From assembly GCA_024195265.1 (NCBI GenBank), contig JAJLRJ010000005.1, positions 21,300,536-21,364,535 on the forward strand: 64,000 nt of DNA, given 5' to 3'. The notes below the pieces were generated by a model. That model worked only from the letters and a program-made list of their open reading frames with translations, ran no database searches and was not told the DNA's origin. The position numbers and the translations under genes were made by a program. Of this stretch, positions 1 to 9,758 are shown piece after piece. Within the stretch, counting starts at the first letter, position 1. Every line of letters begins with the position of its first letter. The DNA comes from Dendrophyllia cribrosa. Taxonomy: Eukaryota > Cnidaria > Anthozoa > Scleractinia > Dendrophylliidae.

Positions 1-257
1 ATAAAACAGTGAGCCCTGTCCACACGCCTGCATGACAACATGCTTCCCGTCCAGAGCTCCCACACAATGTGGAAAATTCCACCTTTTGCTAAATTTGTTT
101 TCTATCGCGTTCCACTCGTCTGCTGTGGACGGGAATTGCAGACACAAGGCTCCCAACTCAGAAAATATGGCCTCGCACACTTCGAGCACAATTTATGAGA
201 TGGCAGTTCTGCTCACTCGAAACTGGAACTCAACATTGGAGATCGCATTCTTGTATT
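1..257 (-). pseudogene. PIF/Harbinger transposase fragment
   Basis: Read on the minus strand, this stretch encodes a piece of a DDE_Tnp_4 (Harbinger, ALP1-like) transposase: a segment EFQFRVSRTAIS, an in-frame TAA, then a run ending in WNFPHCVGALDGKHV. The last motif holds the first catalytic aspartate of the family (GALDGKH). The fragment continues off the left edge of the window, so the rest of the catalytic domain is not visible. A TTAA-flanked MITE lies immediately upstream at 262, so the 5' part may have been separated by that insertion. Family assignment rests on the WNFP...GALDGKH motif and is fairly secure. The premature stop shows the copy is dead. Confidence 0.7.
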
Positions 258-261
258 CCTT

Positions 262-980
262 TTAACCCTTTCACCACCACTGGCTGGTTTACCGGCCAAA
301 GAGAAAAGTCTGTGTCACCCCAGTGGCCGGTTTTCCGGCCAAACAAACGAGTTCTCTTCTTTTGAGAAAGACTGGACACTAGGTTCCTTATATGAAAAAC
401 TAATTTATGCAAGTGAAAGCACATGCTATGAAAACAAAATGGCGGTCTGTTTTCACGAACTGGAGGACGAAAAAAGCATTGTAAATCGAACGGAAAACTT
501 CTCGCGCGATTTTTTTCGCCATTTTCAACAACAACCAAAGTGAAGTCAATAGTCCAGATCAAATTTTAACATGAATTCTAAGAGTTAAAAGAAAATATCT
601 ACACAATTGTTCAATCGATAACAGCTGAAGCCGTGGAAGACGTTTCAAGCCAACTGTGAACCATAAACAACAAGATATTCACTTAAATGCAACAGCAATA
701 CTTTTAGACAGTCTTTACACAATGCGGTAAGAGTTATGCAGCATTTTCACTGGTTTTGTAAATGTTTTAAATTAAATAAATGTTACTGTTTTAATGCATT
801 TGTTTGCTATGAAATTATCTTTGCAGCGATGTATTTTTTAGTTACATAAAAAGTTTGCAATGCGCACTAGCTTCATTTTAAAAACTTGTATGCCATTTCT
901 TGCTTAAAAAATCGCCATTTTCAAAACGGCTGGTGTTCTGGGTACTTTTTGTTAAAAGCGTGCGGTGGTGAAAGGGTTAA
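262..980. mobile_element. TTAA-flanked MITE, piggyBac-like
   Basis: The interval begins TTAACCCTTTCACCACC and ends with the exact reverse complement, GGTGGTGAAAGGGTTAA, at 964-980. A TTAA duplication with CCC...GGG ends is the signature of piggyBac-superfamily insertions. No transposase is encoded, and the open stretches inside are short and unlike any known protein, so this is a non-autonomous element of about 0.7 kb. Near the left end a short GGCCGG-containing motif occurs twice (about 280-345), possibly subterminal transposase-binding repeats. Confidence 0.8.
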
Positions 981-2829
981 GGATCCTTGGGCTTATCACC
1001 TCAACAAGCCGACGAAAGGAGTTGACGTCCATAAGCGTATAATGTTTAAACGATGGGAGGTCTTCAGCCTCCAATTCTGTTACAATACCTGCATAGGACC
1101 CTTTCTCCGCTCTTCTTCTCAGCCAATCTCTATCTGGGCCTTTCTTTCAGATTCCTTCACCTTCGTCGTCCAAACAAGCTATTATCATACACAAAGCAGC
1201 TATTTTTCGCCTTTTTGCCGCCGACGCCATCTTAAAAGGTCAGTGTTTACATTTTTAGTACATGTATTATGTGTAGCCCTGGGGACAAGAATATGCAAAA
1301 ATTCTTCCCCAGACTTCTTTGGAAGTCAGTTAATTATTATGCGCGACGCTTTGTTTCAAAAACAATGTTTCCTTGTTTAGCCACCAGGACAGCAAAACAT
1401 TTTGTTTGCTTCCCGCGAATTTAGCCACCCCGGAAACATTACAGGAAACAATGTTTCCTAGTTTAGCCAGGCCTTACGATTTATGTGACCCAGACTGCTG
1501 AAATTGCCTGTGTAAACAAACATGGCGAAGCGACGCAACACGATGAGTACTTTTAAATACTGTAATTCGGAGATGGTTTTCGGCTAACTATAACAAAATA
1601 ACTCTAAATGATTTTATCCTCTTCAAGGTATTTTAAAAATGTTTACGTTCGGATCATAATTATTGTTTCGTCACTGCATAATATGCAAGGTTCGTGATAA
1701 CAATTTATACTCGAGGCTCGCTTCGGAAAAATATTTCTCGCCGCTTTAGGGTAAATGACGTGACACATGTCAACAAACGCAAGCAACCAATAAAAATCAA
1801 CTGTTCCCACGGATAGAATTTCACTGCGTCGCCAAAGTGGCTATAACCGTTACGAAACCGATAACACAAGTTTCGGTCGTCGCAAATTGTGCTCGCTAGT
1901 TTTAATAGTTAAAAAGATGTGCGGCACGAAACACGAGAGTACAGTTTGAGGTTCAATGAATCTTCATGAAAACCTTTCCTTGGATTGTTTTGACACCGGG
2001 ATCCGTTGATCCTGAATGAAATAGTGGTATCAACAACCGAGTCGCTAGACTGTCAAAATTGCCAACGGAGGAATTATCGAGCACCACGCAGCTACAGTTA
2101 TAAACGAGAAGCGAATGGATGCTAAAATCACAGCCTCGACCGAGACAAACTTCAACTCTCTACAAGTTGAATAGCTTTCTTTTTAAGTTTTTTAAGCTTC
2201 AACTCTCTCTAATCCTCCAACGACGAAAACTTTAAAAAATAGCTGGGCCCAGCGTGACAAAAATAGCTGGATTCACGCCACCATACATGTATCATCAGAT
2301 ATCATTTCAGAAAATGTCTGCCAACAGTATCTCGGCGCACAATGCACATTGTTTGAGAGACACCTTTTTGATTTTAGAAATTAGTTACTATTGTTTCTTC
2401 TCCGCGACCTACCGTGGCACGTTTGCCACAGTGTTTGGCGCGGTGGGTCAATAGTTTTGGGCAGTACTGTACCACTGGTTGGAAGGACAGGCTTTCCGTC
2501 ACTGGACTGGCAATAACTGAAAGGCATAGCTAGACAAAATGTCACTTTTGGCGTGATGCTTTGCAGAAGCATGAGAAAAGAGACAATAAAAGAGCCACAT
2601 TCAGTGTGAACCAAATATTGATTTTTTTTTTTATGGAGAAAGCGGTTTAGCTTTATTTCAAAGCATGCGCATATGATGCCACACAACACCCGGGATCTTA
2701 GCAATTTTGAAATCAAAGTTAGTCTGTTTTTCTCGTGACTACACGGCCGAATGCCACGTCCGCTTGGTAAACACTTTGATCTTTTGCTCTGTTTAGTGCA
2801 GAAAACCAGTTCAAAGTTATGAATTTAGC
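981..2829. other. Gene-free stretch
   Basis: No convincing coding region or element ends were found. The short open frames here match no recognisable family. A 15-bp palindrome GGAAACAATGTTTCC (1444-1458) and nearby copies of a 'gtttcc...tttagccac' motif suggest a degenerate palindromic repeat around 1350-1475. Confidence 0.4.
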
Positions 2830-3125
2830 ATTTAAGATTGACTTTATTTATTTTATATTTTTACAAGTTTGACGTTAACTGTTTTAATTTAAGGGGTTCG
2901 ATCAAACTCCCAGGGACTGCCCCAAGGAATTGAGGCAATTTTAAGAGACGGTTGTTGAATCTTCTTAAACTGGTTGATAATTTGTGAATGTTTGAAACTC
3001 TATTCCACAAAACAGATGCTCTGTAATGGATGGAATTCTTCATATAAAAGGAAATGAGTCTTTTCACGATAACATTAGTTTCTCCTCTAGATCTAAGATC
3101 CTGTCAGTTTTAGAAAGGATATTGC
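2830..3125 (-). pseudogene. LINE 3' end (reverse transcriptase C-terminus)
   Basis: On the minus strand this encodes the usual C-terminal tail of a CR1/L2/Jockey-type non-LTR reverse transcriptase: a YNLR-like segment (DLRSRGETNVIV), then IHYRASVLWNRV and a segment like the SLxxFKxxL tail (LSTSLRRFNNRLLK). Coding ends about 60 bp before an AT-rich 3' end. Only the terminal part is present, as expected of a 5'-truncated LINE. The clade cannot be fixed from this tail alone. Confidence 0.55.
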
Positions 3126-3671
3126 ATTCAACATGATACCCCATTATAGAAATTTGCCAATTTTTAAAACCCCATTCCAGAAATCTATCATTATCAAACG
3201 CAGTATATCACGACATAACCACACGGGTATAAACAGTTTGTTCGTGATATTACTTGTGTGATATTATTACTCTCTCACATGTGCAAAAGGTTATATCCCA
3301 TTTTAGGAAAGTTGTTGAAAATGGATATGCTGTCACAATCAGTAGTTCCAAAATAACAACCCTGTAACCCTAACCTGCAAAGGTATTTTGGGGGAATGCC
3401 ACCCCCCCACCCCAAGATCATTTAAAAACAATGTTGTTTATACACAATTTGAGGGAGCGGAAACAAAGTGTTAAATGGGGATGGGAAAAATGAAAATTGA
3501 CATGTGACAACAAGAATCAAAGTATTCATGACTTATTCAGCCTGTCCTACTTCCTTTTTTTGACAATGTTATGTAACAAAAATTGGTTTTACAACCTCTA
3601 ATAATTCGGTTTGAATATTTTGACTGTTTATTTACTAATTATAACAGCTGATAAATGGTGGGAGATAAACA
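3126..3671. other. Gene-free stretch
   Basis: AT-rich sequence with no gene or element ends that I can support. A short C-rich run occurs near 3400-3415. Confidence 0.4.
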
Positions 3672-3945
3672 TCATTCACTTATAATTGCATCGATCATTT
3701 TTTCATCAAGTTTAGCACGTCCATTTAGGCCTCCTAAATTCGATGTTGCCAATGTTGATTCATCAAGCAGAGCAGCCATCATTTTTAGACACATGGCGGC
3801 TGTCCTGTGGGATGTCTTTGTTAATTGTCGCATCTGGTGCTAGATGAACCGCATCACCTGCATCCTCACATTGGTTGTCATCTGTTATAGCACCTTCTAC
3901 AGTGCTTGAGGGATCATCTTGACTTCCTTTAGATTTATATTGCGC
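3672..3945 (-). pseudogene. BEN-domain-like fragment
   Basis: On the minus strand an acidic open segment (3945 to about 3775) is followed, after a one-frame change, by KMMAALLDESTLATSNLGG and a KLDEKMIDAI segment ending in TGA at 3672-3674. The pattern LLD..xLAxSNLxG...LDxxxIxAI resembles the helical core of BEN domains, which bind DNA or chromatin proteins. The upstream acidic region would be the linker. The frame change means either a pseudogene or an intron boundary. The identification comes from a motif only and is tentative. An exon-like ORF with a CPGC motif lies upstream on the same strand (5210-5074) and might belong to the same gene. Confidence 0.3.
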
Positions 3946-4882
3946 TATAGGTAAATGCAGTCACATAAATACAATGATTTTTATATTTGCTGCCAGATTT
4001 AAGATTTGGAAGCCGTACAGTTCAAGCCCATTTTTAATGTGTTTTTGCAAAGTATACATTTAATGATGCAATGATTTGTTGAATTGCTTTAAAACAACTT
4101 TCTGGAAATGTTTACAATTTCAAGTCCCACCCAGTATAACTATCGATTTCACATACATTGTGTAAAGCATATTGTAAAAAAAAACAAAATGAAAGTTTCA
4201 GTAACAATCACTGTTGGCAGGACTCCTTTACACCACTATGATGTTGAATGACTGAAGATTATCTCAATTAATTTCCAGCTTTTCAAATTCACACACAGTT
4301 TGACGGTAACTTTGTGAGCCCGCGTTGGTCTCCCTGTGTCTCCTCGACTCCATGTTGCATCTTCAAGGACAAGGCTTTAATACGAAAATGAAAAAAACAT
4401 TGGTTGTAGTGTCTAATTTATGTCGAAGTTTCATGGAAATTTACAATTGGAAAACTCGCCATGTGGGTTCTGTAATTGTTCCTTCATCTAAGTAAGGGGT
4501 AACCTTGCAATGCAATGTCCTAATTTAAGATCGCTCTGATGCACTGTCCGTATTTAACTTCAATACATGAACTGTCGTTTGGATATTTTGGGTTTACGGC
4601 AAAGTCTGTAAGTTTGCCCAGATTTTCCCGATTTCCCTTGAAAATTCTGACAATAAAAGGTTTTCATCCGGTGATTTCGCCTGGGCTGTAGTTTCGGCCA
4701 ACACAGATTGATCTTGTTCTGCACATTTATATTCTCCTTGCTGCTTGTGTTATCAAGATGGCAGGATTTCTCAGTTCATTGCTGGCTTTAACCTGGACTT
4801 GTGGGGTCTTTGTGTTGAGGTAGAAAATTAGGGTCGTGAATGGTGTCTTGAAGACGGCACATTGAGAATTTGTAGACACAGT
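3946..4882. other. Gene-free stretch
   Basis: No supported feature. If the two neighbouring minus-strand segments are exons of one gene, this would be intronic. Confidence 0.35.
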
Positions 4883-5210
4883 TTATTCAAGGGCGTTCTC
4901 GTCATCATGATCTTCGTTGACAGTTCCGTTCCATAGGAACCTATTTTTACTTGCATTGTATTTGAGTAATTGATCCAGTTCCGATAGGCAATCGTTTTGG
5001 GAAAGAGTAGGTGACTTTAAATAAGTTGGATCAGAGCAATCTTTTCCACATTCGCACGCCATCACTCACTCACAAAATCGATCCCAACGAGGCACAAAAA
5101 TCCTCTTGTTCAGCCGTAGGGGGAACATCATGACAGTCTTTACCAGACTTTCCAAAAGCATGGTCAGATTTTGCGAGTTTGCAACCTGGACAATGACTAG
5201 TACATTCCAT
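4883..5210 (-). CDS. Candidate exon(s) with CPGC zinc-like motif
   Basis: From an ATG at 5210-5208 the minus strand encodes a cysteine/histidine-rich start (ECTSHCPGCKLAKSDHAFG, then GKSGKDC). The frame stays open until the sequence ATTTT|GTGAGT, a textbook splice donor (GT at 5073-5072). In another frame 5065-4883 encodes an acidic 60-residue segment (ACECGKDCSD near its start) that ends in a stop. It could be a later part of the gene displaced by a frameshift, or chance. I recall similar N-terminal CPGC...H.FG...C segments in repeat-derived cnidarian proteins, but cannot name the family. Function unknown. Confidence 0.35.
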
Positions 5211-5419
5211 AGCAAATAGAGAAAAGATCAGCGTCTTGCTAGTAAAGCTACAATCAAACAATGAACTCGTACACTGGATGCACTGACATAGAATCTAGGC
5301 TATGGGTGTGTCTGTGGTGGCAATTAATCTCTTTGTGTATGTCACCCCAAAGTTTCAGTGTGTAATTGTGGTGTGGCAAGTTCTCTGTTTTTAATAAAAC
5401 CAGGCCCTGAATAAATGGT

Positions 5420-5504
5420 AATTACTATCACATCAAGATGGGGTTCAACAAATTCATTGACAAATGATGAACATGAAACAAACAGCTAACCGAAAAGTGA
5501 CCCC
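5420..5504. repeat. Split direct repeat B2 of the DIRS-order element
   Basis: 85 bp starting aattactatcacatcaagat, repeated with a few substitutions at 5674-5758. It forms the outer (3') end of the element. Confidence 0.85.
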
Positions 5505-5532
5505 CTTTCCCCTTTAAGGGTGGGAGGGTTGG

Positions 5533-5673
5533 GTGTCACAGCCTAACGCTAGGAGATGGTCCAACAACTGAATAGCCTTCGAGCACATGTACTGATCACG
5601 TCACCAGATATGAGCAGCCAATGACTGTGTGCCATTAATTACATGCATTAATTAACATAACTTAATACTACCC
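5533..5673. repeat. Split direct repeat A2 of the DIRS-order element
   Basis: 141 bp starting gtgtcacagcctaacgctag, essentially identical to 12645-12785. It lies directly against B1 (5674), giving the B1-A2-B2 order on the minus strand. Confidence 0.85.
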
Positions 5674-5758
5674 AATTACTATCACACCAAGATGGGGTTC
5701 AACAAATTTATTGACAAATGATGAACATGAAACAAACAGCTAACCGAAAAGTGACCCC
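5674..5758. repeat. Split direct repeat B1 of the DIRS-order element
   Basis: 85-bp partner of B2. It lies about 70 bp downstream of the tyrosine recombinase stop codon on the minus strand. Confidence 0.85.
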
Positions 5759-5828
5759 AAAAACCCAAGGTGTGAAATGAGGTAGGAGTTGAAAGAAAAT
5801 TAAATAATAAAAGTAGTGATATAACCTA

Positions 5829-6608
5829 TTAGTGAGTTTTAGGGATGTGTTTAGCTAAGGTTTTAGCAACGGTAAGTTTTTGAGTATTGTCAAGAACTAA
5901 ATATACCATATAAGCATCTGATGACCAATCCCCTAAAAATTTAATAAACAGAGGTGATGCACCAGCATTAAAAGCAAAGGTAGCACCTCCTCTCCTGAAT
6001 CTATGGGGTGAGTACTGAGTGGGGTCCAACCCAATGTGAACTATACAGAACTTAAGAAATTTGGCAAAATGGTGCCCTGTAACAGGCCTGAATCCCCCTG
6101 GGGTATGAACAGTGAACAAAGGTGCCCGAGTGTCTTGAGTTGAGCTACTGAGATGACGTTTCAATGCTGAAACAGGACATAATACTGAATTTGGAATAAA
6201 TGGTAAGACAATTTGAAGGCCCCTCTGCCTAAACTGAATAGTTTTGGTTTTGTAAACATGGAGTGTACAATGGTCCTGTTCAAAGCTAACATCACAAATT
6301 CTTAAGTGAGTAGCTGAATCACTAGCAGCATCTGCTAATGTAGTGGGAACTAAATTTGACTTTCGCAATAATGAGAAAAAGGCAACAAGGAAAACTGCCC
6401 ACATGCAAACATGCAGGGGAGAACGAAAATCCAACAACTTATAAATGGCTAACAAAATATCTACAGTAATAGGTAATTTACGAGCAGTCGGTTTAGCTAG
6501 CACACGTTTGGCAGCTTGCTTGAGAAAAGTCACCTCTGGTGTTGCAAAAAAAATGACGTCGGCTCCTAAATATATGTTAACTTGCTTAAGGCAACTGAGA
6601 TATATATG
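5829..6608 (-). pseudogene. DIRS-type tyrosine recombinase, C-terminal part
   Basis: The catalytic half of the element's integrase (tyrosine recombinase), which inserts the circular cDNA. Visible signatures are a first arginine in LLRKSNLVP, an HxxR motif in SPHRFRRGGA, a GDW motif (LGDWSSDAYMVY) and the downstream nucleophile tyrosine. The N-terminal core-binding half lies 2.8 kb away at 9603-9372, because a Crypton inserted between them. The reading frame continues upstream of the first possible start (GTG at 6533) to the insertion point. Joining the two halves at the shared TTATTT would leave a one-base frame mismatch, so either the true junction differs or an indel is present. Confidence 0.85.
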
Positions 6609-6707
6609 TTATTTGCCGGCCGGGAGGTCCGTATAGGAAAAGAGGGCCGTACTCAAGACCGAGGGCACAGTTTTTTCCTATACGGACCGACCAAGGCCGG
6701 TAAATAA
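6609..6707. repeat. Hairpin at the Crypton left end
   Basis: The arms TTATTTGCCGGCC and GGCCGGTAAATAA bound a near-perfect inner pair, GGTCCGTATAGGAAAA against TTTTCCTATACGGACC. Paired inverted sites around a short spacer are what a tyrosine recombinase would bind. Role inferred. Confidence 0.6.
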
Positions 6708-7741
6708 CTTTTTTATTTTTTTCCTACCTCAATTCAGCGATTTGCCGAGAAAATCGTGATGCACTTGTACAACTTTCCAAGAAATCATGTCTTTACGCGC
6801 CGCGTCAAGCAAAACTGACACAGCGCGTGCAAAACCTAAATTAACTCGGTAATCTTCACAACTTTTTCATTCATAAACAAAATAACTTACTTTGTAAGGT
6901 GAACTCATTTCCATTAGTTTATGTCTCTCGGTAGAATAAACGGCTGTTGTGTTTGCTTCCGGTGAGGATAGAGAAATGTTCTTGCCCACAGCAAAGCCGT
7001 GGAAAGCTGAAGATTAACTTTAAAAACTTTTCAAATTTTTGTATAAAAGAAAAGTCGAGCGTAATTCATTCATAGCAGTGCGAAAGCTTAAACTGAGCTA
7101 TTCTAATTTAAAAATCACATTTTCTTGAATGAAAACTTACATAATTTAGATAAAGGAGGTGACAACTGCGAAATAAAAGCATTTAAACCGAGCAATGTAG
7201 TGAAAGTCCAAATTATCTCGTAAAATCCTATCGCGAAATTGCGTGTATTAAAATTTATATTGACAACAAACTAGTACAAATCTAGAATCAAATGAGAAAT
7301 TTAAGCAAGACTTTTTAATAAAAAAAGAAACGGAAAAATAAGAACACTTGAATCAAATGGAGTCAAAAACTTTGTAAACAAGTGCAAGATTATCTAATTA
7401 CAGTTACTTGTAAGCCAAAAGCCGATTTGTAAAAAAAAAAACAAAAAAAAATAACAAACGCCGAACAAACTGTGAAATCAACAAATCATAAAATCCAAAG
7501 GTATATTTTTATTTGATGATATTGTTTCCAACTTAAATTCTTGTCCAATAAAAATCTGTTTTGAAATAACAAAAACACCACCTGTCAATCAAATAGTGTG
7601 TGGCGTCAACCGCGTTTGAAATCGTGCAGAGTTTCATTAAATGAAAACTGAGTGTTGAATTGTTCAACAACTAAAGTTATCTGTACCACATTCGAAAATT
7701 TGTCGGTACAGAAGTCCAAAGACAAGTGTTTTACAAGTTTT

Positions 7742-9175
7742 TCATTCAGAATCAGAGTCATCGCTGACAATTATGCGGCGTTTTCTTGGTTTTCTGTCCT
7801 TGTTTGAGTCATCAACAAGATTGAAGGTGAACGAACAGCCTTCTATTTTGCCAATTGAGGCGCCAGAGAACAGACTCTTGGCTGATGCTGCTCCTGATGT
7901 GTCTGGAGGATAAACCGAAGCATTGGGCTTGGTGGTACTGGCAGATGCTGTAGAAATTGCAAGCTCGTTGCTCGTTGTGGTGCTGGTGGTGTGTTCCATG
8001 TGCTCCGAGCGGCTCAGTACGAGTGACATTTTGCGCTGGTGAAGTAGAGATGCAGATTTGTACGAATCCAGACTCTTGAGATTCTTATGACCGCTGAGTT
8101 GAGCCACATAATTAGCAGGAACATCTGCATCTAGAAGACGGCCTATGGAGGTCTTTCTGACTGCGTGGTTTGTCACATTCCTTTGCAATCCCGTTCTTTT
8201 CGCCGCTATCTTCAGGAACTTTCCGATAGAATTCTTTCCAAGTGGAGCATTCATAAACCATACTGTATCACTGGGTTTTCGTCTGTGTTTTATTGCTAGG
8301 TAGAAAGGTGACTCTGGATTATTCATCTCTGTCGGACGATGACTTCTAAAGGCTTTGTAAAAGAAAACAGGGCAGCGTGCATTGTTGCTGGCTTGTGCTA
8401 TAGGGCAGAATGGCCTACCAGGTCCTTCGCCATTGCGGCATTTTGATCCTCTCTCCGCGGTCCAAACCAATTCTTCATTGCCGGTTTCGCCATTTATCTG
8501 GAGCTTTACATCACCCCACTTCAGCTTTCTGCTCTCATCTCGTGCTCGGAACCCGAAGTGGAGAGACAAGAACAACCAGACGGTTCTTTGCAGGACTTCT
8601 GGGTCTTGGTCGCCAAATTCGCCTCGCTCAAACATCAAGTCCTCTTCTGCATCTGTCAAGGGACGAGCGGCTTGTGGGCGATTTCCCTTGCCAAATTTGC
8701 GTAATAACTGCTTTTTTCTTGAGGATAGGGCCTCTCGGGACAAGGAAAACTGCTGGTCTTTCAGGATATTGAGGACTGAACCATGGTCGTTCAGATATCG
8801 TTGTAGACTTCAATGAAAAGAAGTCAGTGTCGTGGGCTCGTACTGGTCGCCATCTTTCTTCTTGATCTCCATAAAGAAACGGGACATATGAAGGTTGAGG
8901 TCCTTTGCAGGTATGTCTTCAATATTTCGCTCTTCGCCAGCTGAAGTTAGATATCCTTTCCAAACATTTATGTCATACACAGTTTTTTTCTTGGTGTTTT
9001 CAGGCTTTTGCTCTTCGATAAAATCATGCACTTCAGCCAAGAACTGTTGCTGTTTGTCGGTCTTTTCATTGACTTGTTCGTGTTTGTCAATGTTTTCAGT
9101 GTTAACGTTCTCGTCTATTTCATCAGGATAGTAGAATTCACTCTCGCTGTGCTATTCAGGACTGTATGACTCCAT
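7742..9175 (-). pseudogene. Crypton tyrosine recombinase (KIAA1958/DUF3504-like)
   Basis: One minus-strand frame runs from an ATG at 9175-9173 to the stop at 7742, 477 codons, interrupted by TAG at 9154-9152 (codon 8) and TGA at 8812-8810. The protein resembles the Crypton-derived DUF3504 domain of KIAA1958, ZMYM2 and QRICH1: a segment KKDGDQYEPTTLTSFH, then LHFGFRARDESRKLKWGD with the first catalytic arginine, RCPVF, NHAVRKTS (HxxR), QLSGHKN and LDSYKSAS with the nucleophile tyrosine. All catalytic residues are retained. The C-terminal tail is serine/threonine-rich and ends in basic KPRKRR and acidic DDSDSE. The two nonsense codons make this copy inactive. Confidence 0.85.
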
Positions 9176-9371
9176 GAGTAACGAGTTTTAGCCTTTAAAA
9201 GCTTAAATTTGTGTACAGCAAACTGTTTCAATTTTTGTAAACACAAGGACAAAAACTCACGAAAGCGTTACCGTGCCCGTGGGCAGAGATAGGAAAATCC
9301 GGACCGCTCTAAGAACCAATCAGATTGCAGGATTCGTTACCGTGCCCTCTTGGAAAAAAATTAAATTATTT

Positions 9372-9603
9372 ACAGAATTGAATGAGGTAAAAGAACCTAC
9401 AAGAAAAGCTAAATAAAGCCAATAGACCTGTTCAGTCACTGGGAAGGCTCTTAGGTTATAAGCTTTGCAAAATAAGAACTAGGCTCTAAGTTGTGTTCTT
9501 CGTGTACGTAATGTTCCTTTGCTGAGTGCTGATTTCTTGAGCAGACCAAGGTAAGGGATCAGAGACTCTGCAAAGTATGTAACAGAAATACCAATGTTAA
9601 ATA
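9372..9603 (-). pseudogene. DIRS-type tyrosine recombinase, N-terminal part
   Basis: The minus strand encodes the SAM-like core-binding half of the recombinase: KGTLRTRRTQLRA, an in-frame TAG at 9481-9479, then FLFCKAYNLRAFPV and a helix-rich segment ending TSFNSVNN at the Crypton boundary. The frame stays open on both sides of the TAG, so this is a point nonsense mutation. The catalytic half is at 6608-5829. The start is obscured by the MITE at 9608-9750. Confidence 0.75.
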
Positions 9604-9607
9604 CCAG

Positions 9608-9750
9608 GCCCCGGTTGTTCAAAAGGTGGATAGTGCTATCCACCGGATAAATCGCTATCTGTGGATAACGCAATTGGTTTTGCACACGTTTATCCGCTGG
9701 ATTGTGATTTATCCGGTGGATAGCGCTATCCACCTTTTGAACAACCGGGC
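9608..9750. mobile_element. 143-bp palindromic MITE
   Basis: The ends are long inverted repeats of about 45 bp: GCCCCGGTTGTTCAAAAGGT at the left, and its complement ending ACCTTTTGAACAACCGGGC at the right. Both are followed inward by GGATAG-GCTATCC motifs, so each arm also folds on itself. A CCAG duplication flanks the element (9604-9607 and 9751-9754). It sits between the RNase H and recombinase genes of the DIRS-order element. No coding capacity. Confidence 0.75.
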
Positions 9751-9758
9751 CCAGTAGG

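Larger units (their letters stand above)
6609..9371 (-). mobile_element. Crypton inserted in the DIRS-type recombinase gene
   Basis: About 2.76 kb separates the two halves of the DIRS recombinase. It carries a different tyrosine recombinase on the minus strand (9175-7742). TTATTT occurs at both edges (6609-6614 and 9366-9371), fitting the short direct repeats left by Cryptons. The left end is a strong 99-bp hairpin. The right end (about 9260-9360) has two copies of gttaccgtgccc. 6708-7741 is non-coding and AT-rich. Confidence 0.8.

Noticed and set aside
886..1380. Open frame of 164 codons on the plus strand
   Set aside because: It crosses the right end of the TTAA MITE, has no recognisable motif, and its residues reflect AT/pyrimidine composition.
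2381..2716. Open frame of 111 codons, minus strand
   Set aside because: No family motif, no splice or start context.
8382..8816. Plus-strand frames of 144 and 120 codons
   Set aside because: Antisense to the Crypton recombinase, which has clear catalytic motifs.
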